Source: Siderastrea siderea (taxonomy: Eukaryota > Cnidaria > Anthozoa > Scleractinia > Rhizangiidae). Taken from it: a DNA stretch of 64,000 nucleotides. The translations under genes were made by a program, and so were the position numbers. Of the stretch, positions 18,832-30,522 are shown in pieces (the stretch's first letter is position 1; every line of letters begins with the position of its first letter). The stretch spans positions 30,576,001-30,640,000 of the forward strand of contig OZ034969.1 of NCBI GenBank assembly GCA_964030785.1, given 5' to 3'. The notes under the pieces are model-generated. The model made no database searches, was not told the DNA's origin, and saw nothing but the letters and a program-made list of their open reading frames with translations.

Positions 18832-19050
18832 ATTCTTTTTACACATGTTATCCCACAAGGGGGAGAGTAAAAAGAATAAGTCAAATATAAGAGAATTATG
18901 TACCTATTATAAAATACGGTTGTTTATTCAGCGGGAGAAGCATTCGCTCCATAAGGGGGCTTACAGCTATCTCGAAGAAACGACTGTCCGTTTTGTCTGG
19001 GTCCGACCTCTTGACAATCTATCACTCAAACAAATTAAACTCATTCGTCA

Positions 19051-19140
19051 GCCCGCCGCGGCGTGGCGCAATCGGGTAGGTATCAGGTTACTAATTGGAC
19101 ATGTCTTCTAATCTTGCAGGTTCGAATCCCGGCGGGTGCA
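19051..19140 (+). tRNA. tRNA-like sequence (Arg-TCT-like), possibly decayed
   Basis: The acceptor GCCCGCC can pair with GGCGGGT, the A box is TGGCGCAATCGG, and the B box is GGTTCGAATCC. The anticodon loop region TCTTCTAATC resembles tRNA-Arg(TCT). The middle is about 15 bp longer than standard and the T stem pairs poorly. A strong T-run terminator follows (from 19141). Treat as a pseudo-tRNA or a divergent tRNA. Confidence 0.5.
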
Positions 19141-19529
19141 TTTCTTTTTTTTCTTTTTTTCTAGTAAGAGACTTAGAAAAAATCAAATAAGATCATAAGT
19201 AGGGTTAGAAGCTTGGTAAGAAATAAAAACAAAATGGCTGACAACATGGCGGTCGGAGAAGAAACCTTCGGGTTAGAAGCTTCGTAAGAACTTAGGGTTA
19301 GAAGCTTCGTAAGAACTTAGGGTTAAAAAACAACATGGCGAGTTAGGGTTAAGCCCGCTTCGCGGGCTAGGGTTTGAATACATTAAAAGTTAGGGTTCGC
19401 TTGTATCTCATTTGCATAAAATTTGGGGAATTGGGCTGATAGTACTACTTTTATTTTTGCAATTGAAAAAGAGTTCGGAAGGATTTTCGTCTGAATTTCC
19501 TGTTATAATGTTCGTTTTAGATTATATTT
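19141..19529. repeat. TTAGGGTT-rich region with 25-bp tandem repeat
   Basis: T-rich start, then repeated GGGTTAGAAGCTTCGTAAG units of about 25 bp (19269-19325) and at least six GGGTTA/TAGGGTT motifs between 19199 and 19405. A perfect hairpin AGCCCGCTTCGCGGGCT is at 19352-19368. No ORF is present. This may be a terminal or subterminal repeat of the viral element, or a telomere-like interstitial tract. It marks the likely right end of the virus-like region. Confidence 0.5.
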
Positions 19530-22500
19530 ATGGCGAAGGTTGTTAAAGTCATAAGCCCCTGTGAAGGGTGTACTGAACAAACTAAACCTCGAAAAGAGTT
19601 CAACTGGAAGATGTGCGTGCTTTGCAGAACGACAACAAGTGAACCACTTGTCTGTCCAGCGAATTCGAAATGGAAAGACGCTGGAGAAGGCTACAATACA
19701 CTCGCCTTACATCTTTCCCAATGACAAGAGTTAGATGAGAACCCCTTTGCTTTTGATGTCAGTGAACTTGACAGTGGAGATGGCATCGAATCAAATCTCA
19801 GTAAGAATAATGCCTGTTGGCACAAGTCATGCCGAAACAAAATTAACAGCACTGAGATCAAACGAGTTGCAAAGAGGAAAAGAGATAATGAAGATGATTC
19901 CAGCACACTCAGTCCGGTGAAAACAAGACGGTCAGTTGGTCACAGCAACGAGAAGTATAATGTGCAGTGCTTGTTTTGTGATCAGAGTGATGGTAATCTC
20001 CACAAAGCATCAACAATTCAGATCGATACCAAAGTTAGCAAGTATGCAACAGAGCTTCATGACACAAAACTACTATGTAAATTGACAGGTGGAGACATGG
20101 TGGCAATTGACGCCGTCTATCACACTAAATGCCTGGTTAATTTCTACAATCGTGCGAGACTAAAGTATAGCACTGAAAATGTTGAACATCAGTCAGCTAG
20201 TCAACTACATGCCATCGCTTTTGCAGAAGTTGTGTCCTACATAGAAGGATTTAGAGAATGTCAAGAGAAAGTGCCAGTATTTCCTTTAGCTGGGCTTGGT
20301 AAAATGTATTGTAATATAATAGAGGACCTTGGAGGTGATCAAACGGCCCATTTACATACTACTCGACTCAAGGAGAAGCTGGAGGCTGAGATACCAGACC
20401 TAGTGCCATACAAACAAGGACGAGACATTGTGTTGGCTTTTGAGCAACACATGGGAGATGTCATCAAAAAGGCTTGCGAGCGAGATGATGACTCGGAGGT
20501 GCTTCAGCTTGCCCGAGCAGCAGGAATGATAAGGAGGGACATTTTCAACCACAAAAACAAGCTATTTGATGGTACTTTCCCAAGTAACTGTCAGACAGGA
20601 AGTGCCCTGCTTCGTTGAAGGCCTTAGTAAGCATGATTCTAGATGGGCCATGTTCCAGCAAGTCAGATGTTTTTGATGAGGTGTCAGCAAACACTGCCAG
20701 TCTTTTTCAATTTCTCAGTTAATAAGCTTTAACTGTGTAAAGAGACGTACCACAAGTACTACTGATGATGATTCTAAGCCAGCTGTGCACCACAATAGAG
20801 AGTGGGAAACGCCACTTCCCATATACGCTGGGTTAAAAATCCATGCGGAGACGAGGAACAGGGGCTTGATTGACACAATGAACAAGATGGGGCTCTCCAT
20901 TTCTTAGGATCGTGTCATGTCAATCTCAACAGACGCTGCAAATAGCGTCTGCAGCCGTTTCGAACAAGACGGAGTGGTGAGTCCTCCAAAACTATGTAAA
21001 AAATCTCTTTACAACTGGTGCATTAGATAACATTGATCATAACCCGAGTGCAACAACTGCAAAAGATTCCTTTTATGGCACAGCAATATCATTGGCACAG
21101 CACCCTTCTGATCATGACCGCAGAGTTGATAGAGGAGTAAATGTAATAGACAAGAACGTAGTTCAACAGAGAAGGGTAAGAGACCTTCCAGCCCACTACA
21201 CCAATGTTCATCCAGTCGTGCTCCAAACTAAAAATGCATTCATCCCTAAGTTGATAGGACCAGTCATGCCGCCATCAGATGTCAATGCATCATCTCTGAC
21301 AAAAGAACTTGACTGGTTTAACAATGTTAAGTCTTTGTGTGGTAAAGATGAATTAAATAACAAGGACTTTCTGTCCTGGGCTGCATTTCATGCCTCACTA
21401 CAGCCACCACCAGTAAAACAGGTTGATATAGTTGCTCTTTTACCGTTATTTTTGGAGCATGCACACTCTCCTGCAATGGTTCGACATGGGATGGATGTTG
21501 TTAACGATGTAGTTCAGCATGTCAATCCAGGTCAGACACCAGTAATAGCTATGGACCAGCCACTCTTTGCCCTTGCTAAACTAATACAGTGGAACATGCC
21601 TGATACACATGGTGAAGATAAATATGTTGGCATGTTCGGAGGCCTCCATATTGAAATCGCCGCTTTCAAAGCTCTAGGGGAGTTTTTGGATGGAAGTGGA
21701 CGGGTAAACGCACTTGTAAACGCAGACATAGCAAGCCCTGGTACAGCAGAATCATTCTTGAAAGTAAGTCATCTCGCTAAAGCAAGACGAGCACATCAGA
21801 TTACAGCTGCTGCCCTATACATTCTCCAACAGTCAGCATACAATGACTACAAAGCAGCCCTATCAGCATCCGAAGCATGCTTAGAGTTCAGTGCATGGTG
21901 TAGCAAGGTGGCTTCCATTCAGCCTCAGTTCTCTTTCTGGTCGCAAGTGTTAGAGTTAGAAGTCCTCGTCCTTGAGATAGTGAGATCAATCAGGGAAGGG
22001 AATTTCAAATCCTACGTAGAATCAGTCACAGCTCTTATGCCATGGATGTTTGCTCTAGACCATGTAAACTATGCGAGGTGGCTTTCAGTTTATGTTCATG
22101 ACATGGCGACACTGCAGACATCTCATCCAAGTGAATGCCAGAAGTTTACTTCTGGTACTTTTGCTGTTCGCAAGTCAACACGTGCGTTCTCTGCAATTGC
22201 TATGGACCATGCGCATGAACAACAAAATTCATCCATCAAGGGTGACGGTGGCGCCATTGGACTTACTGAAAATCCCGGCGCCTTACGACGTTGGATGATA
22301 GGAGGGCCAGAGATTGCGAGGATGGTAACGGAGTATGAAGAGTGCTCATCGTCAGAAAAGATGTCCACCAAACACCACGAGCAAGTACCATCAATTCAAA
22401 ACACCTTTTTGAAGAATGTGAAGAATCTCGTCAATGCAATAGAAGAACTGGGTAATCCATTTAAAGAAGATAGCGGGTACTTACTTGCTCTTAGGCATGA

Positions 22501-23808
22501 AAACCAGCCATGGCCTCCATCATTATCCCAGCATGGTAAACTGAAACAGGGTAACAAAGCAGACCTCATTTCATGTTTGCAAGGTTCAACAGAAGCTTCA
22601 GCAGACACCCCACAAGTGGATGCAAAAATTTTTGACGGAGCTGTGGTTGTACAGATGCTCCATCCAAAAACAGCAAGTACATTCAAGGACTACATCCAAA
22701 AAGTTTTTCTGCCATACGTACAAGGCCAGCTATAGTCAGCACAAAGAATAGATTTTGTATGGGACACCTACAAGCCAGACAGCTTGAAGACAGATACAAG
22801 AGAGAAAAGAGGTTCTGGAGCCCGTCGGCGTGTCGAACCAACGGTGAAAATTCCATCGAATTGGAAGAGCTTTTTGCGCGTTGATGATAACAAGACAGAA
22901 CTTTTTGGACCTCTCAGACAGGAGTTAGGAAGCATCGACGCTGCAGGCAAAGAAGTGTACAGCACAGTTGACAACCACGTGGTGAGCAATACATCAAGAG
23001 AGAACCTGGAAGGCCTTCAGCCATGCAACTATGAAGAAGCGGACACTCGAATTTTTTTGCACGTTCTTGATGCTGCTAAGCAACATCAACGTATCATGAT
23101 AAGAACAGTCGATATGGATGTCTTCGTTCTTGCTATCAAGCAGATGCAGAGAATTTCGCAGAAAGAGGTCTGGCTTGCTTTTGGCATGGGAAAGCTGTTA
23201 AGGTATTACCCAATCCATGATATTGCTCGTTCACTTGGTCCACAGAAGAGCCTTACTTTGCCAGTATTCCATGCGTTCACAGTGTCATTCTTTGCTGGAA
23301 AAAGTAAAAAAGTGCGTGGGATACCTGGGGTGTGTTTCCAGACATCACTAACTCATTCCTCGAAATCGCTAATGCGCCCAGCGAGCTATCGGATGTTTGT
23401 GTAAGGAACATCAAACGATTTGTAGTGTTGCTCTATGACAAAGGAAGTGAGCTGAGGTCTGTTGACAAGGCTCGGCAACAACTGTTCTGTAAGCGGTCTC
23501 GTAGCCTGGATAGAATTCCTCCAACCTCTGCAGCTCTGAAGCAGCATACCCTCCGAGCATCTTATCAAGGTGGCCATGTCTGGAGCCAAGTACACCTTGC
23601 ACTACCAGAGCTTCCAAGTCCAGCTGAGTGGGGATGGGAGAGGAATGGCCAATGGAAACCAGTTTGGACAACTTTGCCACAAGCCCAGTAAAGCTGCTAC
23701 GAGCTCATCCACTGTTCCTGTCGGAAGGCGTGTAGAGGATTGTGCAAGTGTTCAAAAGCAAACCTTCAGTGTACTGCCCTGTGTGCTTGTGGTGGAGACC
23801 GCTACCTG
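19530..23808 (+). pseudogene. Broken gene of a high-copy invertebrate family with CXC (tesmin-like) C-terminus
   Basis: Segments in order: an N-terminal Cys-rich piece with CEGCTEQ and CVLCRT (19530-19721), an in-frame TGA, then a continuing frame to 20618 with YNVQCLFCDQSDG. Several broken segments follow (20619-21091), then an open frame 21092-22735 and frames 22784-23404 and 23332-23691. The piece EEADTRIFLHVLDAA...RTVDMDVFVLAIKQM resembles a PIN/FEN-like nuclease core. After a TAA at 23689-23691 the same frame encodes a CXC-type cluster (CSCRKACRGLCKCSK...CTALCACGG). I count at least six lesions. I recognise the family as repeated in cnidarian genomes but know no function; mobility is suspected. 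Confidence 0.7.
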
Positions 23809-24515
23809 TAGGCAGGGGCTAATGGAGTGTATGAATGTGACAGCTCTGTTTCCTACTGTTATAAAGCTGTTTTCTATTTCATTGTTAGTCTGCTTAATCA
23901 AATGATAAAAAAACGTAGAAGCATAGGTCTTCCATTAGCCAGAAGTACTGATCAAAAGCCATGTGACAATTGCAAAATATGCAAAAATGATAAAATGCTG
24001 ACTAAGCATTTTTCACCATCCCGTATTATATTTTTGAGACTTAAATAACACCTTTTATTAACATCATGTGTGTATTAAACGTTATACAATACGCCAAATG
24101 GCAAACTGTGATTGCAATCACAGTAAACATCAGGTGGAAAAGTGCTGACGTCAACATTTTTAATCACAACCGGTTTATTTTTGTTACATGACCTTTTAGC
24201 GATGCCTCTATATCCAGAATTTTAAAGTACCTGTTCACCGACATTTGTGGGAAGTTTCATGCTTGTATCAAAAAACGCACAATTCCTATAAATTTTTGAC
24301 CTTAACTACTAGACTAATAAGTGTGGTTTGAAATACACGGTGGGTTTCTGGTGGCTACAACAGGACTTGTATGCATTGGACAATGTGAAATGCTAGATTG
24401 ACAGACATGTGTCAAGGATGATTGTCAGACATCTTTTAGTTTTCCTCATTATTTACTTTATATTATTGGCAAAATGGCAAATTACGTTTTGCTCATAACT
24501 TACAGAGAATAAAAT
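23809..24515. other. AT-rich DNA without genes
   Basis: No credible ORF or RNA gene. A perfect 18-bp palindrome, CTGTGATTGCAATCACAG, lies at 24106-24123. The stretch ends at the TTAA target of the piggyBac element. Confidence 0.5.
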
Positions 24516-24519
24516 TTAA

Positions 24520-27181
24520 CCCCTAGGGAACGAACTATGGCCACAGCCGTAGAAAATTACGTCACCTGTTTTTCGCTGCTATTTTCAGTCTGTCCGTGGG
24601 GAAATGATACACATTTGTTGATATTACCGCTGGCCTTGTATTGAGGCTCATTTCTTTGAAACAGCTTTTCAAAAATTGTAAATACACGAGTTTTGGCGAA
24701 TTTTTTTACTTTGTTACTCGATATTTTCACGTTGGCCTTTCAAATATGGCATCGCCATGTGTTCAAGAAGAAATCTGCTAGCGACATAAATCGAAATGGC
24801 GGCTGCAGAGTCAACTGGATTGACTTTTGTAGACGAAGAAGACATCCCAATTGCATTTCTTCGCATCGCCCACATGGATTCTGAGGATGAGCAGCCGTCC
24901 GGTGTGAGTAGTAGCGAAGACGAAGAATCTGCCGATGAAAATGAAGAGGAAAATGATGAAAGCGATGGCGAGGAGGAGCAAATCTACTCAAATTTGAAGT
25001 GGTTATCTGTAAGAAGAACACCACAGGACAGAACCTTCAGTGAAGAGGTTGGTATGAAAGTAGAAATGGCAAACAATAGCAGTTGTCTTCAATATTTTGA
25101 ACTACTGTTCACTGATGTTTATCAGCTGATTTTGGACGAGGCAATCCGGTTTGAGCGCCAAAAACGCCATCTTGGTGGGTTTCAAAGTCATCTCCATGAT
25201 TTAACCATCCCAGAACTGAAGGCATGGCTTGCTCTGACGTGAGAAAGAATAACATTAAGTCTTACTGGTCTAATAAATCTGTGGAAGACTCCATTCTTTC
25301 CAAACACCATGTCAAGAGATCGCTACCTCCATATTCTGAGGTTTCTTCATTTCGTAAACAATGACAATGCACCAGACCCTGCTGATCCTAATAGGGATAA
25401 GCTGTAGACGTTCAGGCCATTTTTGAATGCTTTGCTTCCAAGATTTACCGCAGTCTATGCACCTTACCAGAATTTGTCTTTGGATGAGACACCCATCAAA
25501 TTCAAGGGACGAGTCCAATTTAGGCAGTTTTTGCCACTAAAACGAAGTAGATTTGGACTCAAAGGTTTTGTAATAGCAGACTCCTCAACTGGCTATGTGC
25601 TCAACACTCCTATTTATACTGGCAAAGAGGGACCTGCTGCCAGCAAAGACTTAGCCATGCGTGTTGTTTTGAAGCTAACTGAGCCATATGCCAATAAAGG
25701 ATACAGGTTGTTTGTTGACAACTGGTATACCAGTGTACCTGTCTTTCTGGAATTGGAAAGAAGGGGTATACTTGCTTGTGGAACAGTGAGGGGCAACAGG
25801 AAATTTCTACCAAAGGACATTGTTGACCAGCGTAGCAGCAGTTCCTCTCTAGTCTTCCTCTTTTGCACATATTTAATTTTTTTTCTGTCATTGTAACCTA
25901 CTATATACGTACTTTTTATTTAGGTAAATCTATATATTTTGTTTACATTACTTTGTGCAAAGAAAATGGGATAAAATTAAACAATTAAAATTAAAAATTA
26001 AAAGACTTAAGAGAGGAGATTCCCTCTTTCCACATAGCGACAACTTAATTTGTGTCACATGGAAGGACAAGAAGATTGTTCACCTACTGTCCACTTTACC
26101 TGAGGGTTTGGATATTGGTCAAGTTGAAAGAAGGCTCAGGTCAGAACGTCAGTGGCAGACGAAAAATTTTACCCAGCCAAACTTGATAAAGCTGTACAAT
26201 TCAACCATGGGAGAAGTTGATTTGGGCGATCAATGTATCGCCACCTGCTCCAGCCTTATGAAAGGAAATATTTGGTATTACAAAATTTCTTTCATATGCT
26301 TGAAGTAGCAGTGCTCAATGCACACATTATGTACAAGGAAGCTGGCCATCCAGGTGTCACCCTCAACGACTTCAAAGAGTTGTAAGTAGAGCAGCTTCTT
26401 GGAGGAAATTCCTTCCGTCGAGACAACTTGTCAGGGAATGTTGCTCTACATGTGCCAGATATCCGTTTCAACCACCAGCAGTTCCACCATCCTGTAAACT
26501 GCCACTCATAGAAACTGCAAGGTGCACATTCAACGAGTGGAAACTGTGTACGAGTGTTCAGTTTGCCAAGTGCGTATGTGTCCAGCACCTTGCTTCGAGC
26601 GATATCACACTTTGCAGGAATATCTTTTTGATGATCCCGAAAGAAATGCAGCTAAGAGGCTGAAAGATGCACATGGCAGACCGAGGGCTGGACCAGGCAG
26701 ACCCAGAGAAAGGAGATCAAGATAAATTATTTTCTTACACACCCCGATGCATGCACAACAAAATTATTTTTCTGCAGTTAAAATTACTGCTTGACTTATT
26801 TGCACCTTGAACTGATTTCAATGGCTTTTACAAAAATTAGGTCTACTATCAACAACTAATCAAAAGACATACTTATTTATTGCTAAGTACCAAAGGCATG
26901 TATATTTTTTATATAGGGCATGATAATAAGAAAATTCATGTGCAAAACAAAACAAAATTAGCCAAGGCTCAAATATGTTTGTAAAAAAAATGATTCATTT
27001 GCCTTTCTGGAGTTTTCATATTTTTTCGTTAAGTCATATTTTCCTTATTTTTGCACTAGAAGAAAGTATTGACTCTCTGCTTTCCAAAACTGTATGGGTT
27101 GATGGGTTATAAATGTATATAAAAAAATGTACAACCAAAAAAAAGGTGTGAAAAAACCCTCCCCTCTCAGTCCCCGAGGGG
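24520..27181 (+). mobile_element. piggyBac element with TTAA target duplication
   Basis: TTAA at 24516-24519 and at 27182-27185 bracket a 2,662-bp element. The left end reads CCCCTAGGGA and the right end, reverse-complemented, CCCCTCGGGGA, so the terminal inverted repeats are about 11 bp with minor differences. TTAA duplication and CCC-starting ends are piggyBac hallmarks. It contains a broken transposase (24796-26725) and an AT-rich 3' part (26726-27181) without genes. Confidence 0.88.
24796..26725 (+). pseudogene. piggyBac-type (DDE_Tnp_1_7) transposase, multiply broken
   Basis: Acidic N-terminus (SEDEESADENEEENDESD), typical of the family, then the DDE domain: the catalytic region SLDETPIKFKGRVQFRQFLP, the DSSTGYVLN block, LFVDNWYTS and a weak MGEVDLGDQ near 26209-26235. 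The C-terminal Cys-rich domain YECSVCQVRMCPAPCFERYH is at 26550-26609. Lesions are a frame change near 25240, an in-frame TAG at about 25406, an AT-rich insertion of about 165 bp (25833-25998), and at least two frame changes after 26240. It cannot make transposase. Confidence 0.88.
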
Positions 27182-27633
27182 TTAAATGAAAGTTTCAATA
27201 TTCGTGTTACTGATTGTGCAAGCTGATTAGTAGCTGCCTGCATAAATTTTGTTGGCTTTTGCAGTTACCCTTGACAATAAAGTACTTCTTCTCTTTCTGA
27301 ACAAAGAACATGATGAAGACTTTGTTCTTGGTGGCCAAGTGGTACGATTCAGAATTCTGTTTCATTTGTGATGCCATGAGGGTAAGTAAACATGACTATT
27401 TTCCTGATTAAAGAGTCTGACCCACCCAATATGCATTGCGCGCTTGCATGAGTCAAACCGCCATTATTGGGGCACCCGAATAAGCTAGTTCGATCAAGTG
27501 CGAATAGTTATCGGTTTCCATCGAGCGTTAAATACTAAAAGCGGGTCTCTTCTTTACAAAATATTACTCTTCGATGATTTAACTTTCTTTAGGAGTTGTT
27601 AGTTTTGAACAATCGCTGTTTTTTGACGCATTA

Positions 27634-27987
27634 TTGAGTTGGATTTTATCTGTTTGCGCGATCGTAATGTCGGCGAATCGTCCAAGAAAGGGACGTCCAC
27701 GTCGGCCAGAAGGCATCAAGAGGTTGAAACTGAGAGAATCGACGCATAATCTTTGGAAGGAGCGTAAGGAGGCTCTTGGTGTTCAAGGTTTGACTAACAG
27801 CGAGTTTGCTGAGATGCTTCTGCATCAAAATTTCTTCTCTGGCCAAGGAGATCTCAGAGATCTCGATCGATCTGGTGTGACTACAACACCGAGTCATGGT
27901 AAGATGGACAGCATTATAAATACTTTTAGTATCGATGTTCGAAATTCCTTTGATTCTGTATTTCAGCAAGTTATATTACCTCTGTAA
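27634..27987 (+). CDS. Probable first coding exon of the Kolobok-like gene
   Basis: 117-residue frame; the more natural start is the internal ATG at 27667 (MSANRPRKGRPRRPEGIKRLK). It is basic, followed by LWKERKEALGVQGLTNSEFAEMLL, which looks like a DNA-binding or oligomerisation segment. It sits 255 bp inside the left end and points the same way as the transposase exons. Further exon candidates are at 28302-28460 (KPGEEIATEGNKTLIEQLASW) and 30235-30423. Exon joins are not certain. Confidence 0.5.
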   Translation: MSWILSVCAIVMSANRPRKGRPRRPEGIKRLKLRESTHNLWKERKEALGVQGLTNSEFAEMLLHQNFFSGQGDLRDLDRSGVTTTPSHGKMDSIINTFSIDVRNSFDSVFQQVILPL

Positions 27988-28463
27988 ATCTAAAGCAGTA
28001 TATAGCTGGCGAAACACTTCGGCTTTTGAACATGTTGTGTGACAAACTGAAACTGCCTTATGTCTTGTCTTTCGTAGGAAGAAGGCAACTGTTCTTGCAG
28101 TCGACCCCAATTGGAGGGGCTGGTAGACATGATGACTTATCTGTTTCACCTTTACTGTTAACTGATGCTGCAGACATAACATCACGTAGCAAGTGAGTTT
28201 TTGTTTCGAGCTACGAAAATAAACCCGATATTTATGTTTGTCACAAAACGTACATGTATGGTAATCGGTGTAAAGTAAAAGTGATTTCTCTTTTCACGTT
28301 CAGCATTGAAGTGGACATAACTGGAACTTCTACTCTGAAACCTGGAGAAGAAATTGCAACCGAGGGAAACAAGACTCTGATAGAGCAACTTGCCAGCTGG
28401 AATCCATGCTTTTCAACTTTGGAGGGCAATCCTCACTCTCAAGTTGTCAAAGAAGACGAGTAA

Positions 28464-29273
28464 GGAGGGTTTTAATACAATACCTATTCATTCATTGTAC
28501 TGGTTTGTTGCTTGAAGCTATTCAAATGGCTTAGCCTAACTGGCTTGAAAGTTTTCTTGCTTTCTATTCACATGCACTTTGATTTGAATTGAATTTGTAT
28601 ATTTTTTCATTTACTTTCCTGTGGTATATACTGTTGTTCATGGGAAATATGTCCTATTTATTACATTGTGAATCCCTCTTCTTGTTCTGGCATGGCCTTT
28701 CCATGTATGATATTTTTCCTATCTAAATCAATTACTGGAGTTATTGAAGAGCTTCTATTGTTACACTACACGAGCTATGGGGATATAAAGCAATTGTTGG
28801 ATGAATTTTTGGTGATAGGTGTAATGATCTAGGTTGAGGTACATGCAATTGGTTTTGGCTAAGGCTAATAGTACATTTTGTACAGCCAAACAAAATAATG
28901 ACAAATTATTTCATCTTTTGTGTAATTACTTCTTTTCCTCCAGCATCTCATTGATTTTTCCCTCAAGGCTTTAGTGGAACAGTTCCTTCATATTTTGCCA
29001 GTTTTTGTGTTTTTCATGTCTTTACAATCCAGACATTTTTTGTTTGCTCAGCAAGCCATGAAATCTACTTTGCTGCTTACATGCATTGCATGCTCAACCT
29101 ACAGATTTAATTCACTAATCTGCTTGCAGAAAAGTGAAAGATCTGTAGCTGTGTTGATTACCAGAACAAACAGTAACTTTAGGATCTTATAGCCAATAAC
29201 AAGACAGATCATGGCTACAGTCTATGATAATATAATTAAAATCTCTACTAATAGAGAGTGCAATTTTCCAATA
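28464..29273. other. Intronic AT-rich DNA
   Basis: Inside the Kolobok-like element; no coding or RNA signal that I can support. It ends at the small TIR element. Confidence 0.4.
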
Positions 29274-30069
29274 TAATATCATGGGTGACAAATTACTCCT
29301 TAATTTTGGCGCGAAATTTCAGCGTTAATTTATAATTTCACATGTGAAATTACAAAATTGCCATGGCAACGGGTCTATAGCTCAGCGCCAAGATGGCGTT
29401 GAGGTTAATGATGAAGTTGTTTTGTGCAGAACTACAGCAATTCTGGAGATATTCATTGAGGACACAATTGGTAATCTGTAAATTTGACTTTTAATTGACT
29501 GAACTTCTCAGAAATCACCTGCGAGTTAAAAAGAAGAGATTATTTTTGATAGTGTGACAGCGAAAATTTTTGAACGGCGAGCCAGTTGCAGCGATCGAGT
29601 GATTGACCGCGAACTCAGAGAAGTTAATTCAGTGGATTTGGGCACTTCTTCGAATGGAATAAAGGTCAGTTTTTAAATACAAATTTGCTTCCAAAGTTTA
29701 CTTTCGTTAAAACAAGTTTGCTGTGCGCATTTTGAATGTATTTGTGAAGCCTTCTGAGCCTTGCTCGAAGGAGCAACGTAGTGCACGATTCAGTGAATTT
29801 GCCGGATAAAACGCGGATAACCTTTGCCAAGTGATTTGCTTTGGTACTTTTCAAGTAAAAATTCAGAGTCTGGTGTATTTTGCTGTCGGTTACAAAAACC
29901 ACGAATTCGTCAAAGCGTGGTAAAAACTTGTCACAAGATTTTTTCATTATTTCACTCAGAAAAATGTGAACTTTAGCCGTTAAACCGTTTCAATGCTCAA
30001 GGAGTTCTCGATGCGATAAACAGGTCAAAATCCCACGATTGTGAGTGTAATTTGTCACCCATGATATTA
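29274..30069. mobile_element. 0.8-kb non-autonomous TIR element nested in the Kolobok-like intron
   Basis: The left end (29274-29296) begins TAATATCATGGGTGAC and continues CAAATTAC; the exact complement stands at 30047-30069. The perfect inverted repeat is about 23 bp over a span of 796 bp. No transposase frame is inside. The target duplication is not clear. Superfamily unknown. Confidence 0.7.
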
Positions 30070-30074
30070 ATAGG

Positions 30075-30205
30075 TAATCAAATGGTATACTCGTGAAATT
30101 AGGAAATAATTTCACTTGCATTTTGTCAAAATTTTAATAATTTCCAGAATTTTGACAAGACGCGCGTGAAATTATTTCCTAATTTCACTCGTCACCATTT
30201 GATTA
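30075..30205. repeat. 131-bp hairpin MITE
   Basis: The arms TAATCAAATGG and GTGAAATTAGGAAATAATTTCAC (given in two parts) at 30075-30115 recur inverted at about 30162-30205, around a core TTTTGTCAAAATTTTAATAA. The sequence would fold back on itself almost completely. It directly abuts the 0.8-kb element and may be a separate foldback element. Confidence 0.6.
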
Positions 30206-30234
30206 CACATACTAACACGGCATAATAATTCATT

Positions 30235-30423
30235 ATGGAAATGTTGGTTTTCAGATCTGATGTTGTCTACACAAGTGATTCTAGCTGCAGTGAAGATTCA
30301 GATACCACCAGTGAGGTAGAGGGTGATTCAGACAGTGATGTGGATGGAATGTCTAGTGACTCGGATTGTGACTTCAGGGAAGAAGACATCAGTCTTGATC
30401 CCTTTCAAGTGGATCTTGCAGAG
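30235..30423 (+). CDS. Acidic exon of the Kolobok-like gene
   Basis: The frame MEMLVFRSDVVYTSDSSCSEDSDTTSEVEGD... is very rich in Asp, Ser and Glu and ends at a GTGAGT splice donor (30425). Acidic linkers are common between DNA-binding and catalytic domains in transposases. Its start lies next to the hairpin element, so the upstream exon boundary is unclear. Confidence 0.45.
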
Positions 30424-30522
30424 TGAGTAAAGCGATAATTATTTTTCATTGCTTTCTATTTCAGTGGCTCTATGTTAACATTTTGAAAGGCATTTCTCTG
30501 GCATGGTTTTAAGAGCCATATA

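Noticed and set aside
19199..19405. True telomere
   Set aside because: TTAGGG motifs are separated by other sequence and do not form a pure tandem array; more sequence continues on both sides.
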